Positions 28,062 through 37,562 of a stretch of 64,000 nt of DNA are shown piece after piece. Origin of the DNA: Chromobacterium sphagni (GTDB lineage Bacteria; Pseudomonadota; Gammaproteobacteria; Burkholderiales; Chromobacteriaceae). How positions within the stretch are numbered: position 1 is the stretch's first letter; each line of letters opens with the position of its first letter. The stretch lies in assembly GCF_001855555.1 (NCBI RefSeq), contig NZ_MKCT01000001.1:930001-994000 (forward strand), read 5' to 3'. The notes beneath the pieces are model-generated. The model saw nothing but the letters and a program-made list of their open reading frames with translations, searched no databases and was not told where the DNA came from. Position numbers and translations under genes: made by a program.

Positions 28062-29288
28062 ATGGATGACGCCCTGCAACGGCGCGCGATATTGAAAGGC
28101 GGCCTGGCCGCCGCCGGTCTGCTGGCGCTGTCCGGCAGGCTGCGCGCGGCGCCCTGGCTGGACCAGGGCTTTGAAAACGGCTGGCGCGAGTTGGTGCCCT
28201 ATCCGCAGAAGATGCCGCTGCTGCGCATTACCACCCGGCCGGTGCATCTGGAAACGCCGTTTTCCCAGTTCGATCACAGCCTGCTCACCCCCAACGATGC
28301 GGTGTTCGTCCGTTATCACCTGGCCGGCCACCCGCTGGACATTGACGCCGCCAGCCATACCCTCGCCATCAAGGGGATGGTCAAGCAGCCGCTGACGCTG
28401 ACGCTGCATGATCTGCAAACCCGCTTCGAAACGGTCAGCCAGACGGTGGTGATGCAGTGCGCCGGCAACGGCCGCGGGCTGCTGCAGCCCAGGGTGCAGG
28501 GCGCGCAGCTGGGCAACGGCTCGATGGCCTGCGTGGAGATGACCGGGGTGCGGCTGGCCGATGTGCTGCGAGCGGCCGGCGTGCTCGACGGCGCGGTGCA
28601 GATCGCCTGCCGCGGCACCGATCAGCCGGCGCTGGAGCAAACGCCCAGTTTCATCCGCTCGCTGGACTTGGCCGACGCGCTGCGGCCGGAGACGATGATA
28701 GCCTGGGCGATGAACGGCCGGCCGCTGCCGGTGCTCAACGGCTACCCGATCCGGCTGGTGGTGCCGGGCTTCTACGCCTCGTACTGGATGAAGCACTTGT
28801 CGCAGATAGAGGTGATAGATCATGTGTTCGACGGCTGGTTCGCCAGCGCCGCCTACACGGTGCCGGATACGCCGGACTACGGCATTCCGCCTGGCAGCAA
28901 GCCGGACCGGATGCTGCGTCTCACCCGGATGAAGGTGCGCAGCTTCATCACCAACCTGGCCGGCGGCCAGACGGCGGCGGCGCCGGACGGCAGGCTGGAG
29001 TTGCGCGGCATCGCCTTCGACGGTGGCAGCGGCATCCGCCGGGTGGACGTTTCCGCCGATGGCGGCCGCAGCTGGCAGCCGGCCGTCCTTGGCGGGGAAA
29101 CCAGCCGTTTCGCCTTCCGTCCCTGGCGGCATACGCTGGACAAGGTTGGTCCCGGCCCCTTGCTGTTGATGGCCCGCGCCACCGCCAACGACGGCCAGAC
29201 CCAGCCGCTGAGCCAGCCGTGGAATCCCGGCGGCTATGCCCGCAACGTGGTGGAGCGGGTGGAAATCGCCATAAAGGGAGACGCATGA
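28062..29288 (+). CDS. sorA: Sulfite dehydrogenase, molybdenum subunit (SorA-like)
   Basis: A 408-residue exported molybdoenzyme. A twin-arginine signal (RRAILKGGLAAAGLLALSG) sends it folded to the periplasm. The sulfite oxidase fold is seen in DAVFVRYHLAGHP, VVMQCAGNGRGL (molybdenum-binding Cys at about residue 133), LRLVVPGFYASYWMKHLSQI-type sequence, and a C-terminal Mo-co dimerisation domain (IRRVDVSADGGRSWQPA). It oxidises sulfite to sulfate and passes electrons to cytochrome c. Its TGA overlaps the ATG of the cytochrome subunit. moaE and moaD for its cofactor lie at 54.3-55.1 kb. Confidence 0.9.
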   Translation: MDDALQRRAILKGGLAAAGLLALSGRLRAAPWLDQGFENGWRELVPYPQKMPLLRITTRPVHLETPFSQFDHSLLTPNDAVFVRYHLAGHPLDIDAASHTLAIKGMVKQPLTLTLHDLQTRFETVSQTVVMQCAGNGRGLLQPRVQGAQLGNGSMACVEMTGVRLADVLRAAGVLDGAVQIACRGTDQPALEQTPSFIRSLDLADALRPETMIAWAMNGRPLPVLNGYPIRLVVPGFYASYWMKHLSQIEVIDHVFDGWFASAAYTVPDTPDYGIPPGSKPDRMLRLTRMKVRSFITNLAGGQTAAAPDGRLELRGIAFDGGSGIRRVDVSADGGRSWQPAVLGGETSRFAFRPWRHTLDKVGPGPLLLMARATANDGQTQPLSQPWNPGGYARNVVERVEIAIKGDA

Positions 29289-29617
29289 TGAAGTCCGTCC
29301 TGTTCGTCCTGTTGGCCTGGCTGGCGGGTCCGGCCGGCGCCGTCTCCATCCTGCTGCCCAATGAAACCGCGATGTTGCCGGACAGCGGCCACCCCGGCTA
29401 TCTGCCGGCGCTGCAGAAATGCCTGATCTGCCATTCGGCCGACTATATCGCGCTGCAGCCGACCTTCAACCAGGCGCGCTGGCAGGCGGTAGTCGACAAG
29501 ATGCGGGTGGCGTTCAAGGCGCCGATCGCGCCGGAAGAGGTGGAGCAGATCGCCGGCTACCTGGCCGACGCCCAGCAGCGGCGCCTGCTGCAACCCAGGC
29601 CGCCGGCCCGGCCCTGA
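29285..29617 (+). CDS. sorB: Sulfite dehydrogenase cytochrome c subunit (SorB-like)
   Basis: A 110-residue exported monoheme cytochrome. Signal peptide MMKSVLFVLLAWLAGPAGA, then a CLICH heme-binding motif (QKCLICHSADYI) and a C-terminal helix (EEVEQIAGYLADAQQ). A distal Met is present in VVDKMRVAF. Translation overlaps sorA by ATGA, so the two make a periplasmic complex that carries electrons from sulfite to the respiratory chain. Confidence 0.9.
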   Translation: MMKSVLFVLLAWLAGPAGAVSILLPNETAMLPDSGHPGYLPALQKCLICHSADYIALQPTFNQARWQAVVDKMRVAFKAPIAPEEVEQIAGYLADAQQRRLLQPRPPARP

Positions 29618-29691
29618 GCGGCGGGCTTTTGCCGGACCACCGCCTGCCGTTATCATCGGAGGCTTATGCCATTCAACGCCACGGAGTCGCC

Positions 29692-30513
29692 ATGCCCCTG
29701 CCGCCCACCCTGACGCTGGCCGCCTTCGCGTTGCTGGCACTGGGCCTTATCGCCGCCAGCCTGCGCCACGCCGCCCCGGGCTGGATCGCCCTGATTACCA
29801 GCGCGATGCTGGCGCTGGCCGCCGGCGTGCTGCAGCCGCTGGGCGTGTTGGCGACCGCGGCCGCCGTCGGCCTGACTTTCAGCCTGCGCCGCTACCCGAA
29901 GCCGGAGCTGTTCCTGGTATGGGTGGCGCTGCTGTTGGCGCTGGCGGTGCATGCGCTGCCCGGTTTCGACAACCCGCTGCTGTGGCAGGGCAAGGCCAGC
30001 GCCGGCAGCGCGCCCTACCAGCTGTTCTGGAGCTACGACAAGGGCCTGGCCGGCCTGCTGCTGCTGCTGCAGCTGAGCCATGCGCCATTGCCCAAGCGCA
30101 CGCTGGGCTGGCCGGCGGCGGCGGTGGGCGGCTTGGCGCTGCTGTTCGTGTTCGGCATCGCTGCCGGCTTCGGCATCATAGCCCTGGCGCCTAAATGGCC
30201 GGCCTGGCTGCTGCCCTGGTTGTTCGCTAACTGCTTCCTGGTGTCGCTGGTGGAAGAGGCCTTCTTCCGCGGCGGCGTGCAGCGCTGGCTGGAAATCCGC
30301 ACCGAACCGTTCGCCGCGCTGATGGCGGCGTCGCTGTTGTTCGGCCTGGCCCATCTGGCCGGCGGCTGGGTCTGGGCGGGGCTGGCCACGCTGGCCGGCA
30401 TAGGCTACGGCCTGGTCTATGCCGCGCGCCGCCAGCTGTGGCTGGCGGTGCTGGCGCACCTGGGCTTCAATACCCTGCAGCTGTTGCTGTTCACCTATCC
30501 GAAACTGGCGTGA
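29692..30513 (+). CDS. CPBP-family intramembrane metalloprotease
   Basis: A 273-residue protein with about eight membrane segments. The CPBP (Abi) motifs are in order near the C-terminus: EEAFFRGGVQRWL (Glu-Glu-x3-Arg), FGLAHLAGG (His) and HLGFNTLQL (His-x3-Asn). Family members include CAAX-prenyl proteases and bacteriocin-immunity proteins; the bacterial substrate is usually unknown, and none is suggested here. It is downstream of sorAB but 74 bases away with its own region. Confidence 0.88.
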   Translation: MPLPPTLTLAAFALLALGLIAASLRHAAPGWIALITSAMLALAAGVLQPLGVLATAAAVGLTFSLRRYPKPELFLVWVALLLALAVHALPGFDNPLLWQGKASAGSAPYQLFWSYDKGLAGLLLLLQLSHAPLPKRTLGWPAAAVGGLALLFVFGIAAGFGIIALAPKWPAWLLPWLFANCFLVSLVEEAFFRGGVQRWLEIRTEPFAALMAASLLFGLAHLAGGWVWAGLATLAGIGYGLVYAARRQLWLAVLAHLGFNTLQLLLFTYPKLA

Positions 30514-30636
30514 ATCACGGGCAAGGAGAAATTTTCCGTCTGCTAACTATCTTGATCTGAAAATAAAAAACCATTCCGGGTAGGCCCCGCAGTCGGGTAA
30601 AATCGCCGTTTACTCTCCACTGCGAGCAGCATCTCC

Positions 30637-31125
30637 ATGATTGAAGTCGGCATCGTGATGGGCAGCAACAGCGATTGGGAAGTGATGCAGCACGCCGCGC
30701 GCATGCTGAAGAGCTTCGGCATCGCCTGCGAAACCCGCGTCGTCTCCGCCCACCGTACCCCGGACCTGTTGTTCCAGTACGCCGAACAGGCCGCCGGGCG
30801 CGGCTTGAAGGCCATCATCGCCGGCGCCGGCGGCGCCGCCCACCTGCCGGGCATGCTGGCGGCCAAGACCCACCTGCCGGTGCTGGGCGTGCCGGTGCCG
30901 TCCAAATACCTGCGCGGCGAGGATTCGCTGCTGTCCATCGTGCAGATGCCCAAGGGCATTCCGGTGGCCACCTTCGCCATCGGCGAGGCCGGCGCCGCCA
31001 ACGCCGCGCTGTTCGCGGTGGCCATGCTGGCCAGTGTCCGGCCGGAACTGGCCGCGCAACTGGTGGCCTTCCGCAAAGAGCAGGAAGAAACCGTGCTGGC
31101 GATGACGCTGCCGGAGATCGAATGA
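30637..31125 (+). CDS. purE: N5-carboxyaminoimidazole ribonucleotide mutase
   Basis: A 162-residue class I PurE that moves the carboxyl group of N5-CAIR to C4 (CAIR) in purine synthesis. Motifs: [36 protein letters not shown] and [34 protein letters not shown] -10-like TAAAAT lies at 30598-30603. The stop overlaps the purK start (ATGA). Confidence 0.97.
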   Translation: MIEVGIVMGSNSDWEVMQHAARMLKSFGIACETRVVSAHRTPDLLFQYAEQAAGRGLKAIIAGAGGAAHLPGMLAAKTHLPVLGVPVPSKYLRGEDSLLSIVQMPKGIPVATFAIGEAGAANAALFAVAMLASVRPELAAQLVAFRKEQEETVLAMTLPEIE

Positions 31126-32255
31126 TGGCCGCCATCCTGCCGCCGGCCATGCTGGGCATCCTGGGGGGGGGCCAGCTGGGCCGCATGTTCGTCGTAGCCG
31201 CCAAGACCATGGGCTACCGCGTCACCGTGCTGGACCCCGACGAAAACGCCCCGGCGGCGGCCTTCGCCGACCGCCACATCCAGGCGTCCTACAACGATCC
31301 GTCCGCGCTGCGCGAGCTGGCCGACAGCTGCGCCGCCGTCACCACCGAATTCGAAAACGTCAATGCCGGCGCGATGCGCGAGCTGGCCAAGCGCACCCGC
31401 GTGTCGCCGTCCGGCGACTGCGTCGCCATCGCCCAGGACCGCATCGCCGAGAAGAGCTGGATCGCCAAGGCCGGCTTGGCCACCGCCCCCTATCTGGCGA
31501 TAGAGAGCGTCGAGGACATCCAGGTTGACCTGACGCCCTATCTGCCGGGCATCCTGAAAACCGCGCGGCTGGGCTACGACGGCAAGGGCCAGGTGCGGGT
31601 GGGCACCCAGGACGAGGCGCGCGCCGCCTACGCCGATCTGGGCGGCCAGGCTTGCGTGCTGGAAAAGATGCTGGACTTGAAGCTGGAAGTGTCGGCCATC
31701 GTCACCCGCGTCAGCCCCGCGCAGAGCGCGGTGTTCCCGCTGGCGGAAAACATCCACAAGAACGGCATTCTCGACGAATCCATCGTCCCGGCGCGGGTGG
31801 CGCCGCAGCTGGCCGAGCAGGCGCGCAAGATGGCGCAGCGGCTGGCCGAGGAGCTGGACTACGTCGGCGTGCTGGCGGTGGAGTTCTTCGTGCTGGGGGA
31901 CGACAGTCTGGTGGTCAACGAGATCGCGCCGCGTCCGCACAACTCCGGCCACTACACGCTCACCGCCTGCCTCACCGACCAGTTCCAGCAGCAGGTGCGC
32001 GCGATGTGCGGCCTGCTGCCGGGCCGCACCGACCTGCTGTCGCCGGTGGTGATGGTGAACCTGCTGGGCGAGGCGTGGAAGGAGGACGGCCGCGAGCCGC
32101 ACTGGGATGTGCTGGCGGAAGCGCCCAATGCCCAGCTGCATCTCTACGGCAAGAAGCAGCCGCGTCCCGGCCGCAAGATGGGCCACTTCAGCGTGATGGC
32201 GGCCAGCGTCGACGAGGCGCTGGAGCAGGCCAGGGCGTTGAAGGACACCCTGTAG
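31122..32255 (+). CDS. purK: N5-carboxyaminoimidazole ribonucleotide synthase
   Basis: A 377-residue ATP-grasp enzyme converting AIR, bicarbonate and ATP to N5-CAIR, the substrate of PurE. Signatures: [56 protein letters not shown] and [17 protein letters not shown] codons stand at 31122 and 31125; the first overlaps the purE stop. Bases 31164-31171 are a run of eight G, a spot prone to slippage, but the frame is intact. A strong terminator follows at 32267. Confidence 0.97.
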   Translation: MMAAILPPAMLGILGGGQLGRMFVVAAKTMGYRVTVLDPDENAPAAAFADRHIQASYNDPSALRELADSCAAVTTEFENVNAGAMRELAKRTRVSPSGDCVAIAQDRIAEKSWIAKAGLATAPYLAIESVEDIQVDLTPYLPGILKTARLGYDGKGQVRVGTQDEARAAYADLGGQACVLEKMLDLKLEVSAIVTRVSPAQSAVFPLAENIHKNGILDESIVPARVAPQLAEQARKMAQRLAEELDYVGVLAVEFFVLGDDSLVVNEIAPRPHNSGHYTLTACLTDQFQQQVRAMCGLLPGRTDLLSPVVMVNLLGEAWKEDGREPHWDVLAEAPNAQLHLYGKKQPRPGRKMGHFSVMAASVDEALEQARALKDTL

Positions 32256-32266
32256 CATGGGAACAG

Positions 32267-32295
32267 ATGGCGAAGCCGGCGGCTTCGCCATTTTT
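32267..32295 (+). terminator. Strong Rho-independent terminator between purK and fosA
   Basis: ATGGCGAAGCC, loop GGC, GGCTTCGCCAT is a perfect 11-bp stem ending in TTTTT, 12 bases after purK. The fosA ATG starts only 5 bases after the T-run, so this stem occupies the whole ribosome-binding region of fosA. Confidence 0.9.
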
Positions 32296-32300
32296 CCGCG

Positions 32301-32720
32301 ATGAAACTGAACGGACTCAACCACCTGACCCTGGCCGTGACCGACCTTGACCGCTCCTGGTGTTTTTACCATGCGCAGTTGGGCGCCGCGCCGCACGCGC
32401 GCTGGGCGCGCGGCGGCTACCTTAGCCTGGGCGGATTATGGCTATGCCTGGCGCTGGACGACGCGGCTAGCGGCGGCGGCTACACCCATTACGCTTTCAG
32501 CGTCGATCAGGCGGATTTCGCCGCCTGGAAGGCGCGGCTGACCGATGCCGGCGTGCCATGCTGGAAAGACAACCGCAGCGAGGGCGACTCGTTTTACTTC
32601 CTGGATCCGGACGGCCATCGGCTGGAGCTGCACGTCGGCTCGCTGGCCAGCCGCCTGGCGGCCTGCCGCGCCCAGCCCTATCCGGCCATGGTGTTTTACG
32701 ATGAAGAGCCGAAACCATGA
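32301..32720 (+). CDS. fosA: Fosfomycin-inactivating thiol transferase FosA
   Basis: A 139-residue VOC-fold, Mn-dependent glutathione transferase that opens the epoxide of fosfomycin. Metal ligands align as His8 (LNHLTLAV), His63 (YTHYAF) and Glu109 (LELHVG). Thr10, Lys89, the potassium loop [15 protein letters not shown] and Arg118 ([10 protein letters not shown]) are also present, so it should be active and is full length. No ribosome site is visible: the ATG follows the terminator T-run by 5 bases. Its stop overlaps the next gene. Chromosomal FosA is common in Gram-negatives and need not mean recent transfer. Confidence 0.93.
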   Translation: MKLNGLNHLTLAVTDLDRSWCFYHAQLGAAPHARWARGGYLSLGGLWLCLALDDAASGGGYTHYAFSVDQADFAAWKARLTDAGVPCWKDNRSEGDSFYFLDPDGHRLELHVGSLASRLAACRAQPYPAMVFYDEEPKP

Positions 32721-33405
32721 ATGTTGCGCTTGAATTGGCCGACCTGCGCCTCCGGCTTGAGGCGGCCGCCGATCCCGCCAGGCGGCCGGCGATGCGCGCC
32801 TATATGCGCGAACAGTTCGATTTCCTGGGCGTGGCGACGCCGGCGCGGCGCAAGCTGGCCGCGCCGTGGATGAAGTCGTTGAAGAACGCCGGTCCGGAAG
32901 CCTGGCTGGCGTTGGCGGAAGCATTGTGGCGGCAGCCGGAGCGCGAATTCCAATACACCGCAGTGGACCTGCTGGCCAAATGCGCGGCGCGGCTGCCGGC
33001 CGACAGCCTGCCGCGGCTGCTGGCGCTGGCGGCGGAAAAATCCTGGTGGGACACCGTCGACGGTCTGTCCGCCTGGGTGGTGGGCGAGCTGGTGCGCGCC
33101 AACCGCCCCTTGCAGCAGCGGATGGACGCGTTGAGCGTGGATGGCGACTTCTGGCTGCGCCGCGTCGCCATCCTGCACCAGTTGTATTGGAAGCGCGAAA
33201 CCGACGCCGAGCGCCTGTTCGTCTACTGCGCCGCAAATGCCGGCGAAGGCGAGTTCTTCATCCGCAAGGCGATAGGCTGGGCCTTGCGCGAATACGGCTA
33301 TACCGATCCAGACTCCGTGCGCGGCTTCGTCGCCGCCACGCCGCTGTCGCCGCTGTCGCGGCGCGAAGCGCTCAAACGCATTGAACCCTTGCCCTCGAAG
33401 GAAGC

Positions 33406-33409
<4 letters not shown>
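32717..33409 (+). CDS. AlkD-type DNA alkylation repair protein
   Basis: A 230-residue HEAT-like repeat protein of the AlkC/AlkD DNA glycosylase family. Landmarks are [20 protein letters not shown] near the N-terminus, [17 protein letters not shown] and [22 protein letters not shown] toward the end, the last typical of AlkD. Enzymes of this type excise bulky or positively charged alkylated bases such as 3-methyladenine. ATGA overlaps join it to fosA before and purC after, so the three are translated as a unit. Confidence 0.92.
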
Positions 33410-34287
<878 letters not shown>

Positions 34288-34309
34288 TTCCGGATCCGCA
34301 GCCGTCCAT

Positions 34310-34372
34310 GCCGGCCCCCGCGGCGGCGAGTCCCGAGATTTTCCACCGGGGTTCGCGTCCGCGGGGGCCGGC
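34310..34372. other. Long GC-rich stem-loop after purC
   Basis: GCCGGCCCCCGCGG (34310-34323) pairs perfectly with CCGCGGGGGCCGGC (34359-34372) over 14 bp, with a 35-base loop that can itself fold weakly. No T-run follows. It may end purC transcription or be a structured 3' RNA. Confidence 0.55.
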
Positions 34373-34461
34373 CCGTTTCCGGCCATCCTCCACCGCGGCT
34401 TGAGCCGCTGCCCGCTTGCGGCTAACATCCAGTTTCTTGTCATAAAAACAGGCCGCCAGCG

Positions 34462-35043
34462 ATGAGTCTCGCCCAACCCGTGCTGTCCACCTCCCGGCTG
34501 CAGTTGCTGCCGGCCGATCCGGCGCTGGCGCGCTCGATGCTGGAATACCAGCTGCGCAACCGCGCCCACTTCGCGCCGTGGGACCCGATGCCGGGCGAGC
34601 TGTTCTACACCGAGTTGTACTGGGAGATGCAATTGCGCCAGCGCGCGCGCGACTGGGAGAACGGCAGCGGCGCGCGCTTCCTGTTGACGATGTCGACAGA
34701 GCCTGACCGCGTGATCGGCACCGTCAGCCTCAGCAACATCGTCCGCGGCGTGTTCCAGGCCTGCCACCTCGGTTACGGCATAGACCAGGCGCACGAAGGC
34801 CGGGGCCTGATGCGCGAGGCGCTCGAGGCGCTGATCGCCTTCGCTTTTGGCGAGCTGAAGCTGCACCGCATCCAGGCCAACTACCAGCCGCAAAACATCC
34901 GCAGCGCGGCGCTGCTAGAGCGGCTGGGCTTCACCGTGGAAGGCCAGGCCAAGGACTACCTGTTCCTGGCCGGCGGCTGGCGCGACCACGTGCTGACCGC
35001 GCTGACCAACCCCGATTTCGACGACAAGCCGCTGCTGGCCTGA
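34462..35043 (+). CDS. GNAT acetyltransferase, RimJ-like
   Basis: A 193-residue GNAT enzyme. The acetyl-CoA binding loop and helix are in GYGIDQAHEGRGLMREALEALIAFAF, followed by HRIQANYQPQNIRSAALLERLGF. The N-terminal LSTSRLQLLPADPALARSMLEYQLRNRAHFAPWDP resembles RimJ, which acetylates the N-terminus of ribosomal protein S5, but the substrate is not certain. Stands alone on the plus strand. Confidence 0.88.
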   Translation: MSLAQPVLSTSRLQLLPADPALARSMLEYQLRNRAHFAPWDPMPGELFYTELYWEMQLRQRARDWENGSGARFLLTMSTEPDRVIGTVSLSNIVRGVFQACHLGYGIDQAHEGRGLMREALEALIAFAFGELKLHRIQANYQPQNIRSAALLERLGFTVEGQAKDYLFLAGGWRDHVLTALTNPDFDDKPLLA

Positions 35044-35068
35044 GCCGGCGCCCTCCAAGGAAAATGCG

Positions 35069-35239
35069 ATGAAGACAACCCTGCTGGCGATAGACGTGCA
35101 AAGCCATATGTCCGACCAGACGCCGTTCCTGGACGACGGGGAGGCGGCGCGCGCGCACAACAGCTTCGCGCTGGGCAACCTGAAGAGTTTCGGCACGCCC
35201 ATTGAAGTGCGGGACGCCGCCACCATCTGCTTCGCTTGA
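35069..35239 (+). CDS. 56-residue hypothetical protein, possible isochorismatase-family remnant
   Basis: ATG at 35069 with AAGGA eight bases upstream, 26 bases after the acetyltransferase stop and 18 bases before the next gene. The product starts MKTTLLAIDVQSHMSDQTPF; TLLAIDVQ resembles the first strand of isochorismatase-like hydrolases (LLVIDVQ), but nothing after it matches and the length is far too short. It is either a small gene or a degraded hydrolase start. The ribosome site and tight spacing favour translation. Confidence 0.5.
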   Translation: MKTTLLAIDVQSHMSDQTPFLDDGEAARAHNSFALGNLKSFGTPIEVRDAATICFA

Positions 35240-35256
35240 GCCGACGAGGACGCCGC

Positions 35257-36195
35257 ATGCACCGTACCACCCTGGAAGCCGCCGACGGCGTGGCCATTCC
35301 GCTGTGCCAATGGTTGCCCGCCGCCGCGCCGCGCGCGGTGCTGCTGATCTCGCACGGCATGAGCGAATACGCTGCGCGCTACCAGCGCTTCGCCGAGGTT
35401 CTCGCCGCCGCCGGCTACGCGGTGTACGCGCACGACCACCGCGGCCACGGCGAATCGCCGACTGCGCGCGGCTTTTTCGCCGAGCGGGATGGCTGGCGCA
35501 AGGTGGTGGACGATGTGGAGGCGGTGCGCCGCCACGCCGCCGCCAGCCATCCCGGCTTGCCGGTGATGCTGTTGGGCCACAGCATGGGCAGCTTCATCGC
35601 CCGCGCCTATTTCCTGCGCTACGGCGGCTTGCTGTCCGGCCTGCTGCTGTCGTCCACCGGCTACCGCCAGCGGCCGCTGGCGCGCCTGCTGGGCGCCATC
35701 GCCCGCTTTCTCGGCCGGCGCAACGGTTGGGACCGCCCCAGCCGGCTGATGGCGGCGCTGGTGTTCGGCAGCTTCAACCTCGGCTTCATCCCCAGCCGCA
35801 CCCGGATGGACTGGCTCAGCCGCGACGCGGCCGAGGTGGACGCCTATCTGGCCGATCCGCAATGCGGTTTCGATCCGACGCCCGGCCTGTGGGCCGACCT
35901 GTTCGCCGGCATCGTCGAGATGGAGCGGGGCGAGGCGGCCGGAGACGGCGTCAACCGCCGCTGCCCGGTGCTGCTGTTCGCCGGCAGCCGCGACCCGGTC
36001 AGCCTGGGCCGGCTGGCGCTGGGCCAGCTGGAAATCCGCTACCGCGACGCCGGCGTGCTGGACCTGCAGAGCAAAGCGTATCCCGGCGGCCGCCATGAAA
36101 TGCTCAATGAAAGCAATCGCGCAGAAGTGGAAGGCGATATCCTGGCCTGGCTGGCCAGGGTGGTACCTGCCGACTGCGCGCCGCCTCTCCTCTAA
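35257..36195 (+). CDS. Alpha/beta hydrolase, monoacylglycerol lipase/lysophospholipase-like
   Basis: A 312-residue hydrolase of the lysophospholipase (PldB/MGL) type. After LISHGMSEYAARY (oxyanion region) and HDHRGHGES comes the nucleophile elbow GHSMGS, then a cap region, then the acid in LFAGSRDPVS and the catalytic His in GGRHEMLNE. No signal peptide, so probably cytoplasmic or membrane-associated. The start at 35257 is used because the frame to 35236 adds only basic residues. Confidence 0.9.
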   Translation: MHRTTLEAADGVAIPLCQWLPAAAPRAVLLISHGMSEYAARYQRFAEVLAAAGYAVYAHDHRGHGESPTARGFFAERDGWRKVVDDVEAVRRHAAASHPGLPVMLLGHSMGSFIARAYFLRYGGLLSGLLLSSTGYRQRPLARLLGAIARFLGRRNGWDRPSRLMAALVFGSFNLGFIPSRTRMDWLSRDAAEVDAYLADPQCGFDPTPGLWADLFAGIVEMERGEAAGDGVNRRCPVLLFAGSRDPVSLGRLALGQLEIRYRDAGVLDLQSKAYPGGRHEMLNESNRAEVEGDILAWLARVVPADCAPPLL

Positions 36196-36213
36196 TTTTC
36201 CCCGGAGTTCGCC

Positions 36214-36825
36214 ATGATAGAAGTGCACCACCTGAATGAATCGCGCTCGCGCCGCATCACCTGGCTGCTGGAGGAGCTGGGCCTGGAGTACCGGGTGATC
36301 CGCTATCAGCGCAACCCGCAAACCCGGCTGGCGCCGCCTGAATTGCAAGCCATCCACCCGCTGGGCAAGGCGCCGGTGCTGCGCGACGGCGAGCAGGTGC
36401 TGATCGAGTCCGGCGCCATCATCGACTACCTGATCCGCACATACGGCCAGGGCCGCTTCGCGCCGGCGCAGGACAGCGCGGACTACAACCGCTACGTGCA
36501 GCTGCTGCACTATGCCGAAGGTTCGGCGATGTTGCCCATCCTGCTGCAGCTGTACGTGGGCTTCCTGGGCGAGGCCGGCGCGCCGCTGCATCCGCGCATC
36601 CACAGCGAGCTGGAAAACCACCTGGGTTATCTGGACGGCGAACTGGCGGGACGCGACTATTTCGTCGGCGATGACTTGACCGGCGCCGACGTGCAGCTGT
36701 CCTTCGTCGCGCAGATCGCGGCCAAGGGCGACGGCCGCGGCCGCTACCCCAACCTGGCGCGCTTCGTCGAGCGCATCGAAGCCCGGCCGGCTTACCGCCG
36801 CGCGGCCGACCAGCACGGCGAATAA
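36214..36825 (+). CDS. Glutathione S-transferase family protein
   Basis: A 203-residue two-domain GST. The N-terminal thioredoxin-like domain ends in HPLGKAPVLRDGEQVLIESGAIIDYL, holding the cis-Pro and the Glu-Ser glutathione contact. The C-terminal helical domain carries DDLTGADVQLSF, the N-capping box. CCGGAG precedes the ATG. Substrate unknown. The gene closes with a strong terminator. Confidence 0.93.
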   Translation: MIEVHHLNESRSRRITWLLEELGLEYRVIRYQRNPQTRLAPPELQAIHPLGKAPVLRDGEQVLIESGAIIDYLIRTYGQGRFAPAQDSADYNRYVQLLHYAEGSAMLPILLQLYVGFLGEAGAPLHPRIHSELENHLGYLDGELAGRDYFVGDDLTGADVQLSFVAQIAAKGDGRGRYPNLARFVERIEARPAYRRAADQHGE

Positions 36826-36832
36826 GGCGCCG

Positions 36833-36863
36833 CGCCGCCCCCGGCATCAGGGGGCGGCGTTTT
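36833..36863 (+). terminator. Rho-independent terminator after the GST gene
   Basis: CGCCGCCCCC / GGGGGCGGCG form a perfect 10-bp stem with loop GGCATCA, then TTTT, eight bases after the stop. Confidence 0.9.
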
Positions 36864-36904
36864 GCTCCGAACGCAAGCTACCCGCCCGGTCGCTCCCGGC
36901 CGGG

Positions 36905-37471
36905 TCAGACGATCAGGGTTTCCACCTTGCCGTCCATCCCCATCAGGTATGCCTCCACTTTCAGCCGCGGGTATTTGTCGTTGATCAGCCTGCGCAATTG
37001 CCCCAGCTTGCCTGCATGCACCAGGGTTTCCCTGGCCGGGTCCTGCGCCAGGTCCTCGCCCAGTATCACCTTGTAGGCGCCGCAGTCGCGGTGGTCCAGC
37101 AGCATCACCCGCTTGACGCCGTGCAGGTCTATCGCCACCTGCAGGTGTTGCCAGAAAGTGGTGTTCCAGGCCGGGTACTTGTCGGTAACGGCGCCCAGCG
37201 AGGCGCCGGCCAAAATGATATGGTCGTACTTGTCGCGCAGTCCCTGCTGGTTCATGAAAGTCGAAGTTTCGTCGATCAGCCGGTAATCCATGCACGACAG
37301 CAGCAGCACGTCGGTGCCGTCCGCGGCCCAGGCGGCGCGCGGCAGGAAGCTGGCCAGCAGCGCGGCGCCGCCGCCCAGGGTGGCCAGGCGCAGGAAACTG
37401 CGGCGGCCGAGCGGGCGCTGCGGCAGCGGGGCGAGGCAATCGGTATGAGCGTGGGGCGGGTGCTGGCACAT
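36905..37471 (-). CDS. Tat-exported beta-carbonic anhydrase-like protein
   Basis: A 188-residue protein with a twin-arginine signal (LGRRSFLRLATLGGGAALLASFLPRAAWA when read through) and a beta-carbonic-anhydrase-like core. The zinc-binding Cys and its Asp-Arg dyad appear as SCMDYR; the second and third ligands are in LDHRDCGAYK. It is shorter than housekeeping beta-carbonic anhydrases. It may hydrate CO2 in the periplasm, but related Tat-targeted members are poorly studied. The start at 37471 has GGAG upstream. Divergent from the dienoyl-CoA reductase gene. Confidence 0.78.
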   Translation of the reverse strand: MCQHPPHAHTDCLAPLPQRPLGRRSFLRLATLGGGAALLASFLPRAAWAADGTDVLLLSCMDYRLIDETSTFMNQQGLRDKYDHIILAGASLGAVTDKYPAWNTTFWQHLQVAIDLHGVKRVMLLDHRDCGAYKVILGEDLAQDPARETLVHAGKLGQLRRLINDKYPRLKVEAYLMGMDGKVETLIV

Positions 37472-37562
37472 GTTTTTCTCCTTATGTCTGACGGCGGATG
37501 CCATCTGTGGCGATTATAGGTGGACAGCCGCGGCGCATGACAGTTGCCTGCGGCGCCATCCG

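Noticed and set aside
31164-31171. A run of eight G in purK as a programmed frameshift site
   Set aside because: The frame continues correctly through [12 protein letters not shown]; no alternative product is indicated.
32417-33236. Antisense frames opposite fosA and alkD as possible regulators
   Set aside because: Both sense genes have full catalytic motifs; the antisense translations are basic low-complexity sequence.
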